Below, piece after piece: positions 1 to 6,255 of a stretch of DNA of 23,110 nt. Numbering within the stretch: position 1 is the stretch's first letter; every line of letters starts with the position of its first letter. Under the pieces are notes generated by a model. The model saw nothing but the letters and a program-made list of their open reading frames with translations, did not search any database and was not told the origin of the DNA. The position numbers and the translations under genes are program-made. The stretch is from a virus. The stretch is taken from the IMG/VR virus record IMGVR_UViG_3300025099_000152, positions 1-23,110 of that record, one strand, 5' to 3'.

Positions 1-1479
1 TTTCCAGATGTAAAAGAAAAAGATTTTCAACGTAAAGATTTTCCAAAAGATTGTATAGGAAGACACAGTTTAAAAGCATGGGGTAATAGAATAGGCAATT
101 ACAAAGCACAGTTTGATACAGACTGGCAAACTTTCACACCTGAGATGCTAGAGTATTGTAAACAAGATGTAGAAGTAACGTATAATCTTCACAAAATGAT
201 ACATGAAGATATGAAATATTCTCAGCAAGCTATGGACTTAGAGCACTCTGTAGCACAATTAATTTATAATCAAGAAGTTCATGGTTTTAGTTTTAATACT
301 GAAGAAGCTAGAAAACTTTATTCAGAATTAAATGGTAGACGAATGGAAATAGAATACAAGCTACAAGTTATGTTTCCACCTGAAAAAGAACACATACCTT
401 TTATACCTAAAGTAAATAACAAAGCTAGAGGATATGTTAAGGGTGAAGTATTTTACAAAGAAAAAACTATTATCTTTAATCCATCTAGTAGACAACATAT
501 TGCAGATAGATTAATTAAAATACATGGATGGAAACCTAAAGTTTATACTGATGATGGTAAGCCTAAGTTAGATGAAACTATTTTAGAAAGTTTACCATAC
601 CCTGAAGCTAAAATATTATGTGAGCATTTTCTATTAGATAAAAGAATTGGTCAGTTAGCTACTGGCGCTCAAGCTTGGTTAAAGCATGAGAAGAATAATA
701 AAATACATGGTACTTGCAATACTAACTCAACAGTAACTGCAAGAGCAACACACTCGTACCCAAACATGGCACAAATTCCAAGTGTCGGTGTGCAATATGG
801 TAAAGAGTGTAGAGCATTATTCACGGTTCCAACTGGTAAAAAACTTGTAGGCATTGATGTCTCAGGTTTAGAGGTGAGAATGTTGGCTCACTACATGGCT
901 AAGTACGATAACGGCAACTATGCTAAAGTTGTTTTAGATGGTGATATACACTCTGAAACAAAAACATTAGCAGGGTTAGATAGCAGAGACTTAGCCAAGC
1001 GTTTTTACTACTGTTTTCTTTACGGTGGTGGTGTTAAAAAGATTGCAGCAGTTACAAATAAAACTGTAGCAGAAGCATCTAAGATAAAGAAACGTTTTTT
1101 AAATAACTTACCTGCATTAAACAAACTAATTGAAAATGTACAGCAAGCAGCTGAACGTGGTTACTTAGTAGGTCTTGATAAGAGACGTGTTAAAGTACGT
1201 TCAAGCCATGCTGCATTAAACACGTTGCTTCAATCGTCCGGAGCCTTAGTGTGTAAGCAGTGGTTAGTAGAGTTTGATAAAGTGATTAAGAAAATACCTG
1301 AAGCACATCAAGTAGTGTGGGTACATGATGAAATACAAGTAGAGTGTCTTGAAAAAGATGCTGAGCAAGTTGGGCAATTAGCCGTAAAAGCAATAGAAGA
1401 CACTGGTAAGTATTTTGATTTAAGACTTCCGCTAACTGGTGAATACAAGATAGGAGATAACTGGAGTGAAACACACTAA
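1..1479 (+). CDS. T7-like family A DNA polymerase, C-terminal part (5' end outside window)
   Basis: Replicative DNA polymerase with a 3'-5' exonuclease domain, equivalent to T7 gp5. The reading frame is open from base 1, and the residues before the first ATG (145) still match the T7 exonuclease domain, so the gene is cut by the window edge; 492 residues are visible. Counting from base 1, the Exo III motif YCKQD lies at about 52-56. Polymerase motif A (IDVSGLEVRMLAH) has its metal-binding Asp at 286. Motif B (RDLAKRFYYCFLYGGG) has Arg329, Lys333, Tyr337 and Tyr341, and motif C (VHDE) has Asp443. Tyr337 corresponds to T7 Tyr526 and E. coli Pol I position 762. The stop overlaps the next gene by 14 bases, so the two are probably co-translated. 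Family assignment is certain. Whether it uses host thioredoxin as T7 does cannot be told. Confidence 0.97.
   Translation, partial: FPDVKEKDFQRKDFPKDCIGRHSLKAWGNRIGNYKAQFDTDWQTFTPEMLEYCKQDVEVTYNLHKMIHEDMKYSQQAMDLEHSVAQLIYNQEVHGFSFNTEEARKLYSELNGRRMEIEYKLQVMFPPEKEHIPFIPKVNNKARGYVKGEVFYKEKTIIFNPSSRQHIADRLIKIHGWKPKVYTDDGKPKLDETILESLPYPEAKILCEHFLLDKRIGQLATGAQAWLKHEKNNKIHGTCNTNSTVTARATHSYPNMAQIPSVGVQYGKECRALFTVPTGKKLVGIDVSGLEVRMLAHYMAKYDNGNYAKVVLDGDIHSETKTLAGLDSRDLAKRFYYCFLYGGGVKKIAAVTNKTVAEASKIKKRFLNNLPALNKLIENVQQAAERGYLVGLDKRRVKVRSSHAALNTLLQSSGALVCKQWLVEFDKVIKKIPEAHQVVWVHDEIQVECLEKDAEQVGQLAVKAIEDTGKYFDLRLPLTGEYKIGDNWSETH
1452..1456 (+). promoter_or_regulatory. Shine-Dalgarno AGGAG for a GTG start
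   Basis: AGGAG lies nine bases upstream of the GTG at 1466, inside the end of the polymerase gene. It supports GTG as the true start of the nuclease gene. Confidence 0.6.
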
Positions 1480-1834
1480 AGCACAACCTCACTTTGATAA
1501 AGATTTAAAGTTTGGACAACAATACGAGAATGAGTTCCAAGAAGCAGTAGAAGGTAAGATAGAATGTAAGACTGATAGGCTGTGTCAGAAAACAGGTAAC
1601 GTTTATATTGAAACAGAAAGTAGAGGTAAACCTTCTGGTATTAATACAACACAGTCAAGAAACTATGCTATTTGTTTATGGACACAAGACAGGACTGACC
1701 AAGTTTGGGTTTTGTTACCAACAGCACACCTTAAAAAACTTATGGTTAAGTACCCTATTAAGAAGGGTGGTGACAACTGGACAAGTAAAGGACACATAAT
1801 TCCTAAAGAAGATTTATTAACATTTGACATATAG
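1466..1834 (+). CDS. PD-(D/E)XK-like phage nuclease (putative)
   Basis: A 122-residue protein that starts at GTG with AGGAG nine bases upstream. Residues 31-38 read KIECKTDR, giving an E-x-K pair (Glu33, Lys35). A second conserved stretch, TGNVYIE, follows at 43-49, then ESRGKPSGI. An acidic residue upstream (Glu22 or Glu24), then E-x-K, then the later acidic strand fits the PD-(D/E)XK nuclease fold. Similar small proteins sit beside DNA polymerase and exonuclease genes in other phages. It is not a recognisable homologue of T7 endonuclease I (gp3, upstream of the polymerase in T7), but could do the same job: host DNA degradation or branch resolution. Fold assignment is moderate; substrate is unknown. 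Confidence 0.65.
   Translation: MKHTKAQPHFDKDLKFGQQYENEFQEAVEGKIECKTDRLCQKTGNVYIETESRGKPSGINTTQSRNYAICLWTQDRTDQVWVLLPTAHLKKLMVKYPIKKGGDNWTSKGHIIPKEDLLTFDI
1750..1762 (+). promoter_or_regulatory. Weak intragenic match to the candidate phage promoter motif
   Basis: GTACCCTATTAAG matches 11 of 13 positions of the intergenic motif GTACCCTTTTTAG. The wider context, AAG before and AAG after, also matches. It lies inside the nuclease gene where it encodes KYPIK, so chance or coding constraint may explain it. Low confidence. Confidence 0.2.
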
Positions 1835-1837
1835 GAG
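1833..1837 (+). promoter_or_regulatory. Shine-Dalgarno AGGAG deciding the exonuclease start
   Basis: AGGAG overlaps the stop codon of the preceding gene and lies four bases before the ATG at 1842. It favours that ATG over an in-frame TTG at 1824. Confidence 0.6.
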
Positions 1838-1841
1838 AAAC

Positions 1842-2591
1842 ATGAAACTAAAAAGAGTACTTTTAATTGATGGTGATATTTTATTATATAAGATAGCACT
1901 TAATAATGAAGTAGAAACAAACTGGGGTGACGGTTTATGGACACTACACTGTGATGAAGCTTTATGTAAAGCTGACGTAGATTCAGTTATAGATGACTTA
2001 GGTGCTAGTTTACAAGCTGATGACTATGTTATTGCATTAACAGACAGTAGCAATTTTAGAAAAGATGTATTGCCTTCATACAAAAGCAATAGAAAAGACA
2101 AGCGTAAACCAATTACATTAAAAGCTTTAAGAGAATATGTATTAGAAAAACATAACGGAGTTGTATGGAAGAACTTAGAAGCAGATGATGTTATGGGTAT
2201 TATGTCTACAGAGCCTGTAGATGAAGAGCGTATTGTTGTTAGTATAGACAAAGATTTACGAACTGTACCTTGTAAACTATCACAAGATGCTATGAATATA
2301 GAACAAATATCACAACGAATGGCTGACTATTGGTTTATGATACAGACTTTGACCGGAGATAAAGTTGACGGGTATGACGGCATAGAAGGTGTCGGAATTA
2401 AGACTGCTGAGAAGCTGATTAAGAAATATACTAACGTTCCCCTTTTAGACCTATGGAAGATAGTCAAAAAGATTTACGTAGATAAAGGATATACAGAGGC
2501 TGAAGCTCTTCAACAAGCTAGAGTTGCACGTATACTAAGACATGGTGATTACAATAAGAAAACAGGAGAAGTAAAATTATGGACAATATAA
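1842..2591 (+). CDS. gp6-like 5'-3' exonuclease (FEN/PIN superfamily)
   Basis: A 249-residue nuclease equivalent to T7 gp6, which removes RNA primers, processes recombination intermediates and helps degrade host DNA. Near the N-terminus LLIDGD carries Asp10 and Asp12. SSNFRKDVLPSYKSNRK is the usual helical-arch region of this family. LEADDVMG and VVSIDKDL supply further metal-binding aspartates. TGDKVDGYDGIEGVGIKTA is the helix-3-turn-helix DNA-binding element. The ATG at 1842 is chosen over an upstream in-frame TTG (1824) because of its AGGAG and because the fold normally begins a few residues before the first Asp. The 3' end overlaps the next gene by 13 bases. Confidence 0.93.
   Translation: MKLKRVLLIDGDILLYKIALNNEVETNWGDGLWTLHCDEALCKADVDSVIDDLGASLQADDYVIALTDSSNFRKDVLPSYKSNRKDKRKPITLKALREYVLEKHNGVVWKNLEADDVMGIMSTEPVDEERIVVSIDKDLRTVPCKLSQDAMNIEQISQRMADYWFMIQTLTGDKVDGYDGIEGVGIKTAEKLIKKYTNVPLLDLWKIVKKIYVDKGYTEAEALQQARVARILRHGDYNKKTGEVKLWTI
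2436..2448 (+). promoter_or_regulatory. Intragenic copy of the candidate phage promoter motif
   Basis: GTTCCCCTTTTAG differs by one base from the intergenic copy before the tail fibre (GTACCCCTTTTAG), and the next base (A) also agrees. It lies inside the exonuclease gene, upstream of DUF3310 and the nrd block, where a middle-gene promoter would make sense. Runs of four C are uncommon in this AT-rich DNA. Because it is coding sequence, chance cannot be excluded. Confidence 0.35.
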
Positions 2592-2803
2592 AAAAACCGT
2601 TACACTATAATAAAGGTGGCATAGAACCTATAGATTATATTATACAAAACAACCTTACGTATTGCGAAGGCAACGTTGTGAAGTATATTTCTAGGTGGAG
2701 ATACAAGGGACATGGCATTGAAGACTTAAAGAAAGCTAAACAATATATTGATTTTATTATAGAAAAAGAAGGACAACCAAGAGTAACGGAAACAAAAGAA
2801 TGA
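2579..2803 (+). CDS. DUF3310 family protein (T7 gp1.7-like)
   Basis: A 74-residue protein with the DUF3310 signature: HYNKGGIEPIDYI near residues 9-21, then YCEGNVVKYISRWRYKG (28-44), then EDLKKAKQYIDFII (48-61). The family includes T7 gp1.7, reported as a nucleoside monophosphate kinase, in which DUF3310 forms only part of the protein. In this short single-domain form the activity is unproven. Its position between the exonuclease and nrdA fits a role in nucleotide supply. It overlaps the exonuclease by 13 bases and its stop TGA overlaps the nrdA start as ATGA, so the three genes are probably translationally coupled. Confidence 0.85.
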   Translation: MDNIKKPLHYNKGGIEPIDYIIQNNLTYCEGNVVKYISRWRYKGHGIEDLKKAKQYIDFIIEKEGQPRVTETKE

Positions 2804-4554
2804 TAGATTACGAAAGAGATAATTTACTTACTGATTTTGGTAAGACAACATTAAAAGATAGGTATTTATTACCAGAAGAAACATCACCTCAAGAAGGTTT
2901 TATGAGAGCAGCAAAAGCTTTTTCTGATAATGATGAGATGGCACAGCGTATATATGATTATGCATCTAAACTTTGGTTCATGTATTCTACGCCTGTTTTG
3001 TCTAATGCCGGCAGTAAAAGAGGTATGCCTATTTCATGTTTCTTAAATTATGTAGGTGATAGTAGAGAAGGATTGACAGGACACTACACAGAGAACGCTT
3101 GGCTTGCTTCTGTTGGTGGTGGTATCGGTGGGTACTGGGGTGACGTACGAAGTGATGGCACACAAACTTCTGGTGGTTCACAGTCTTCTGGTTCAATACC
3201 TTTTTTACACGTAGTTGACAGTGAGATACTTGCGTTCTCTCAAGGTAAAACAAGACGTGGTAGTTATGCAGCATACATGGATATATCACATCCAGAGATA
3301 ATAGAATTTTTAGAAATGAGAAAACCTAGTGGTGGTGACGTACATAGAAAATGTCTTAACTTACATCATGGTGTAAACATATCTGATGAGTTTATGCATT
3401 TAATAGATAACTGCATTAAAGAACCTACGTTTGATGACACTTGGAATTTAATTGACCCGCACACTAAAAAAATAGTACGGACTGTTTCAGCTAGAGATTT
3501 GTGGTTAAAAATATTAGAAACAAGAGTTGCCACTGGTGAGCCTTATGTTTCATTTATTGATACAGTAAATGATGCACTGCCTGAAACACAAAAGAAACTA
3601 GGACTAAAAGTTAATCATTCTAATTTATGTACAGAGATAACACTAGCTACTGATGAAAACAGAACAGCTGTTTGTTGTTTGTCTTCTGTTAACTTAGAAA
3701 AGTATGATGAGTGGAAGAACAACAGTTTATTTATACCTGACTTAGTTAGGTTCTTAGATAATGTGCTACAATATTTTATTGACAAAGCACCTGATGAATT
3801 GTTTAGAGCTAAGTTTAGCGCAAACAGTGAAAGAAGTTTAGGTTTAGGTGCTATGGGTTTTCACGCATACTTACAATCAAGAGGTATAGCGTTTGAAGGT
3901 GCACTTGCTAAATCATTAAACATGAAAATATTTAAAAGTATTAAAGAGCAAGCTGTAGAAGAAAGTAAAAGACTAGCAGTAAAAAGAGGTGAAGCTCCAG
4001 ACATGGAAGGAACCGGTATGCGTAATGCACACTTGTTAGCTATTGCACCTAATGCTTCTAGTTCTATTATTTGTGGTACAACATCACCATCAATAGAACC
4101 ATACAGAGCTAATGCTTATGTGCAAAAAACAATGTCAGGTTCTTTTCTAGTTAAGAATAAATACTTAGAAAAATTATTAAATAAAAAAGGTATTAACAAT
4201 GAAGAAACATGGACTTCTATTTTAGCAAACAGAGGTTCAGTATTACATTTAGATGCTCTTTCTGATAATGAAAAAGATATATTTAAAACAGCAATAGAAA
4301 TAAATCAACAATGGATAGTTGAGCATGCAGCAGACAGACAGAAACATATTTGTCAAGGACAATCAGTCAATGTATTTGTACCTGCTGATGTAAACATTAA
4401 AGAATTACATGACATGCATATGTTGGCTTGGAAGAAAAAGTTAAAGACTTTGTATTATTGTCGTTCAGAAGCAATTAAACGTGCTGAGTTAGTATCAAAA
4501 AAAGTAGAAAGAACAATCATACCTGAAGCAGATTGTTTAGCTTGTGAGGGATAA
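2800..4554 (+). CDS. nrdA: Class I ribonucleotide reductase, large (alpha) subunit
   Basis: Reduces ribonucleotides to deoxyribonucleotides for phage DNA synthesis, together with the NrdB encoded downstream. 584 residues. Active-site elements are all present: Cys80 in PISCFLNY (E. coli Cys225), NLCTE at 275-279 with Asn275, the thiyl-radical Cys277 and Glu279, Cys292 (E. coli Cys462), the radical-transfer pair Tyr552-Tyr553 in TLYYCRS, and a C-terminal CLAC pair (579/582) for re-reduction by thioredoxin or glutaredoxin. It is much shorter than the roughly 760-residue bacterial enzymes and begins close to the catalytic barrel. The N-terminal ATP-cone is missing, so feedback inhibition by dATP is probably absent. 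The start overlaps the previous stop (ATGA) and no clear Shine-Dalgarno is seen. Confidence 0.96.
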   Translation: MIDYERDNLLTDFGKTTLKDRYLLPEETSPQEGFMRAAKAFSDNDEMAQRIYDYASKLWFMYSTPVLSNAGSKRGMPISCFLNYVGDSREGLTGHYTENAWLASVGGGIGGYWGDVRSDGTQTSGGSQSSGSIPFLHVVDSEILAFSQGKTRRGSYAAYMDISHPEIIEFLEMRKPSGGDVHRKCLNLHHGVNISDEFMHLIDNCIKEPTFDDTWNLIDPHTKKIVRTVSARDLWLKILETRVATGEPYVSFIDTVNDALPETQKKLGLKVNHSNLCTEITLATDENRTAVCCLSSVNLEKYDEWKNNSLFIPDLVRFLDNVLQYFIDKAPDELFRAKFSANSERSLGLGAMGFHAYLQSRGIAFEGALAKSLNMKIFKSIKEQAVEESKRLAVKRGEAPDMEGTGMRNAHLLAIAPNASSSIICGTTSPSIEPYRANAYVQKTMSGSFLVKNKYLEKLLNKKGINNEETWTSILANRGSVLHLDALSDNEKDIFKTAIEINQQWIVEHAADRQKHICQGQSVNVFVPADVNIKELHDMHMLAWKKKLKTLYYCRSEAIKRAELVSKKVERTIIPEADCLACEG

Positions 4555-4730
4555 TGACAGACAGTAGTTTATTTGATGGTGTTAATTATAAATCATTAAA
4601 AAAGAAAAAGAGAAAACAAAAAAAGAAAGAAAAACAATCTGTGCTATGGACAGTATATCATACTATCTTAGCCATAGAATTATTAATCATAATTATTATA
4701 GAAGGAGTAGAATTATATCATGGGTTTTAA
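4554..4730 (+). CDS. Small single-pass membrane protein, lysine-rich N-terminus
   Basis: A 58-residue ORF whose ATG shares the last base of the nrdA stop (taATG). Residues 14-27 are nearly all lysine or arginine with some glutamine (KSLKKKKRKQKKKEK). A hydrophobic segment of about 20 residues follows (LWTVYHTILAIELLIIIII), then a short acidic tail. The positive-inside rule predicts the N-terminus in the cytoplasm. No family is recognised. It is too short for typical ORF calling, but tight coupling to nrdA on one side and a 51-residue ORF on the other supports it as a real gene. It could be an accessory membrane protein or a holin-like protein, but no lysis gene lies nearby to support the latter. 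Confidence 0.7.
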   Translation: MTDSSLFDGVNYKSLKKKKRKQKKKEKQSVLWTVYHTILAIELLIIIIIEGVELYHGF

Positions 4731-4875
4731 TAGTTATAAAATAAGAGACGGAAAACATATTCCAACTGAAAAATATAAAGAAAACTGGGACAGTATATTT
4801 GGTAAAGATAAAACTAAAGAAGAGTTACCAAAAGAAGAAGAAGATTACATTAAGGAGTTAGAAAAAAAGATATGA
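4720..4875 (+). CDS. Small charged hypothetical protein between nrdA and nrdB
   Basis: A 51-residue ORF beginning MGFNSYKIRDGKHIPTEKY, followed by an EN-WDSIFGK segment and a Lys/Glu-rich C-terminal half that is probably helical. AAGGAG lies about 12 bases before the ATG. It overlaps the membrane-protein gene by 11 bases and its TGA overlaps the nrdB start as ATGA. Both junctions are typical of translationally coupled phage genes. No domain is recognised. Its place inside the nrd block suggests co-expression with the reductase, possibly as an accessory protein. That is inference from position only. Confidence 0.75.
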   Translation: MGFNSYKIRDGKHIPTEKYKENWDSIFGKDKTKEELPKEEEDYIKELEKKI

Positions 4876-5822
4876 GTTTATTTGACAAACGAACTTACTA
4901 CAAGCCATTTGATTATGGGTGGGCTTTTGAAGCTTACGACATGCAACAAAAAATGCATTGGCTTCCAAGCGAAGTACCATTACACGAGGATGTAAGAGAC
5001 TGGAATGAAAGATTAACAGTAGAAGAAAAAAACTTAATAGGACAAATATTAAAGTTCTTTACACAAGGTGATGTAGATATAGCACAAGCTTATTTAGATA
5101 AATATATACCTAAATTTAAAGCACCGGAAGTTAGAATGATGTTGTCTTCTATAGCAACAAGTGAAGCTAATCATGCACATAGTTATTCATTATTAAATGA
5201 TACTATTGGTTTGCCTGATAAAGAATACAAAGCATTTCAAGAATACAAAGAGATGGCGGATAAACATGAATACTTGTTTACATCTAAAGGTAAAGGACTA
5301 GAAGGTATGGCTAGAGAGATAGCTTGTTTCTCTGCATTTGGTGAAGGCTTACAGTTGTTTGCATCATTTGTTATGCTTCTTAACTTTCAAAGATATGGAC
5401 GTATGAAGGGAATGTGTCAGATTGTAACTTGGTCTATTAGAGATGAGACACACCATGTTGAAAGCATGATTAAATTGTTTCATCAATTAATAAAAGAAAA
5501 CCCAAATATTTGGACAGAAAAATTTAAAGCAAGTATCTATCAAACATGTAGAGATATGGTAGACTTAGAAGATAAGTTTATTGATTTGGCTTTTGCTATG
5601 GGTGGTATCAGAGGATTAAAAGCAGAGGAAGTTAAACAATATATTAGATACATTGCTGACAGAAGACTGTTACAATTGTCATTAAAACCTAATTATGGTG
5701 TAAAAGATAACCCATTAGGTTGGTTAGACTGGGTGTTAAATGGTGTAGAACATGCTAATTTCTTTGAGAATAGAGCTACAGAATATAACAAAGGAACTAT
5801 AACAGGAAACTTGTGGGACTAA
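4872..5822 (+). CDS. nrdB: Class I ribonucleotide reductase, small (beta) subunit
   Basis: A 316-residue ferritin-like subunit that makes and holds the radical used by NrdA. Ligands are all visible: Asp67 (E. coli Asp84), Glu98 and His101 in SEANHAHSY, Glu158 in FGEGLQL, and Glu192 and His195 in RDETHH. Tyr105 sits seven residues after Glu98, exactly as E. coli Tyr122 follows Glu115, so a tyrosyl-radical class Ia enzyme is predicted. The C-terminus (EYNKGTITGNLWD) resembles the flexible tail that docks on NrdA. It is shorter than E. coli NrdB (about 376 residues), mainly between the second and third ligand sets. The stop codon directly abuts the candidate promoter at 5824. Confidence 0.96.
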   Translation: MSLFDKRTYYKPFDYGWAFEAYDMQQKMHWLPSEVPLHEDVRDWNERLTVEEKNLIGQILKFFTQGDVDIAQAYLDKYIPKFKAPEVRMMLSSIATSEANHAHSYSLLNDTIGLPDKEYKAFQEYKEMADKHEYLFTSKGKGLEGMAREIACFSAFGEGLQLFASFVMLLNFQRYGRMKGMCQIVTWSIRDETHHVESMIKLFHQLIKENPNIWTEKFKASIYQTCRDMVDLEDKFIDLAFAMGGIRGLKAEEVKQYIRYIADRRLLQLSLKPNYGVKDNPLGWLDWVLNGVEHANFFENRATEYNKGTITGNLWD

Positions 5823-5823
5823 A

Positions 5824-5836
5824 GTACCCTTTTTAG
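5824..5836 (+). promoter_or_regulatory. Candidate phage RNA polymerase promoter, copy 1
   Basis: GTACCCTTTTTAG, followed by AAGA, fills most of the 25-base gap between nrdB and the next gene. It is nearly identical to the copy at 20781 and shares its core with the copy at 9297. If the G at 5836 is +1, the layout resembles T7 promoters, which also end in TA followed by a G-started purine run. It lies where T7 has phi6.5. Assignment rests on repetition and position only. Confidence 0.55.
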
Positions 5837-5847
5837 AAGAAAACAAT

Positions 5848-6030
5848 ATGATTGACCAAGAAGATTTAGTTTTACCTGCAACAGTAGACGAATTAGTTAA
5901 ACTTTTAAACAAAGTTTATCCTGAAAAGTCTGCTGTTTTAACAGATAATCCTAATAAGATATACTTTGAAGCAGGTCAACGTGATGTTGTCAAGTTTATT
6001 AACATGTTAAAAGAGAGGACAGAGAAGTAA
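5848..6030 (+). CDS. Small hypothetical protein at the T7 gene 6.5 position
   Basis: A 60-residue protein (MIDQEDLVLPATVDELVKLL at its start) that looks globular, with a helix, a central strand near NKIYFEAG and a final helix RDVVKFINMLKERTEK. I recall similar short proteins in other marine podoviruses but cannot name a family or function. It is the first gene after the candidate promoter at 5824 and is followed two bases later by the next start. The Shine-Dalgarno is weak (GAAGA about seven bases upstream). Probably a real, transcribed gene of the late block. Confidence 0.75.
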   Translation: MIDQEDLVLPATVDELVKLLNKVYPEKSAVLTDNPNKIYFEAGQRDVVKFINMLKERTEK

Positions 6031-6032
6031 TT

Positions 6033-6251
6033 ATGTGTATGTCAAAGCCTAAAGCACCTCAGATTGTGCAAGCTCCTGCACCTATTCCACCGTCAGCGCC
6101 TATTGAAGAAGATAAAGCGCCTAAAGTAGAAACAGCAGTAGATATGGACAAAGATTTAGATTTGAAGAAAAAGAAAAAAGTTGGAACTACAGCTTTACAA
6201 ACATCTTCTGGTCTAAACATACCTACTACATCCGGTTTAAATATAACTTAA
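6033..6251 (+). CDS. Proline/lysine-rich small protein, gp6.7/gp7.3-like
   Basis: A 72-residue, apparently disordered protein directly before the portal gene. It starts MCMSKPKAP, resembling the MCFSPK start of T7 gp6.7. It then has a proline/alanine stretch, an acidic segment, a KKKKK run (45-49) and a tandem TSSGLNIP/TTSGLNIT at the end. The SGLNI ending recalls the GGGINI end of T7 gp7.3. Both T7 proteins are small virion components encoded just before the portal, and gp6.7 and gp7.3 are ejected or tail-associated. Homology is suggested by position, composition and the short end motifs, not by full alignment. It probably has a virion role. Confidence 0.65.
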   Translation: MCMSKPKAPQIVQAPAPIPPSAPIEEDKAPKVETAVDMDKDLDLKKKKKVGTTALQTSSGLNIPTTSGLNIT

Positions 6252-6255
6252 TATT

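Noticed and set aside
1286-1492. Minus-strand ORFs across the window, of which this is one
   Set aside because: All lie antisense to well-supported + strand genes, lack ribosome binding sites and show no recognisable protein features.
1608-1799. 63-codon + strand ORF inside the nuclease gene
   Set aside because: Out of frame within a gene with clear motifs, with no ribosome binding site of note.
1824-1841. Upstream TTG start for the exonuclease
   Set aside because: It would overlap the nuclease gene, has no Shine-Dalgarno, and the ATG at 1842 has AGGAG and fits the family's N-terminus.
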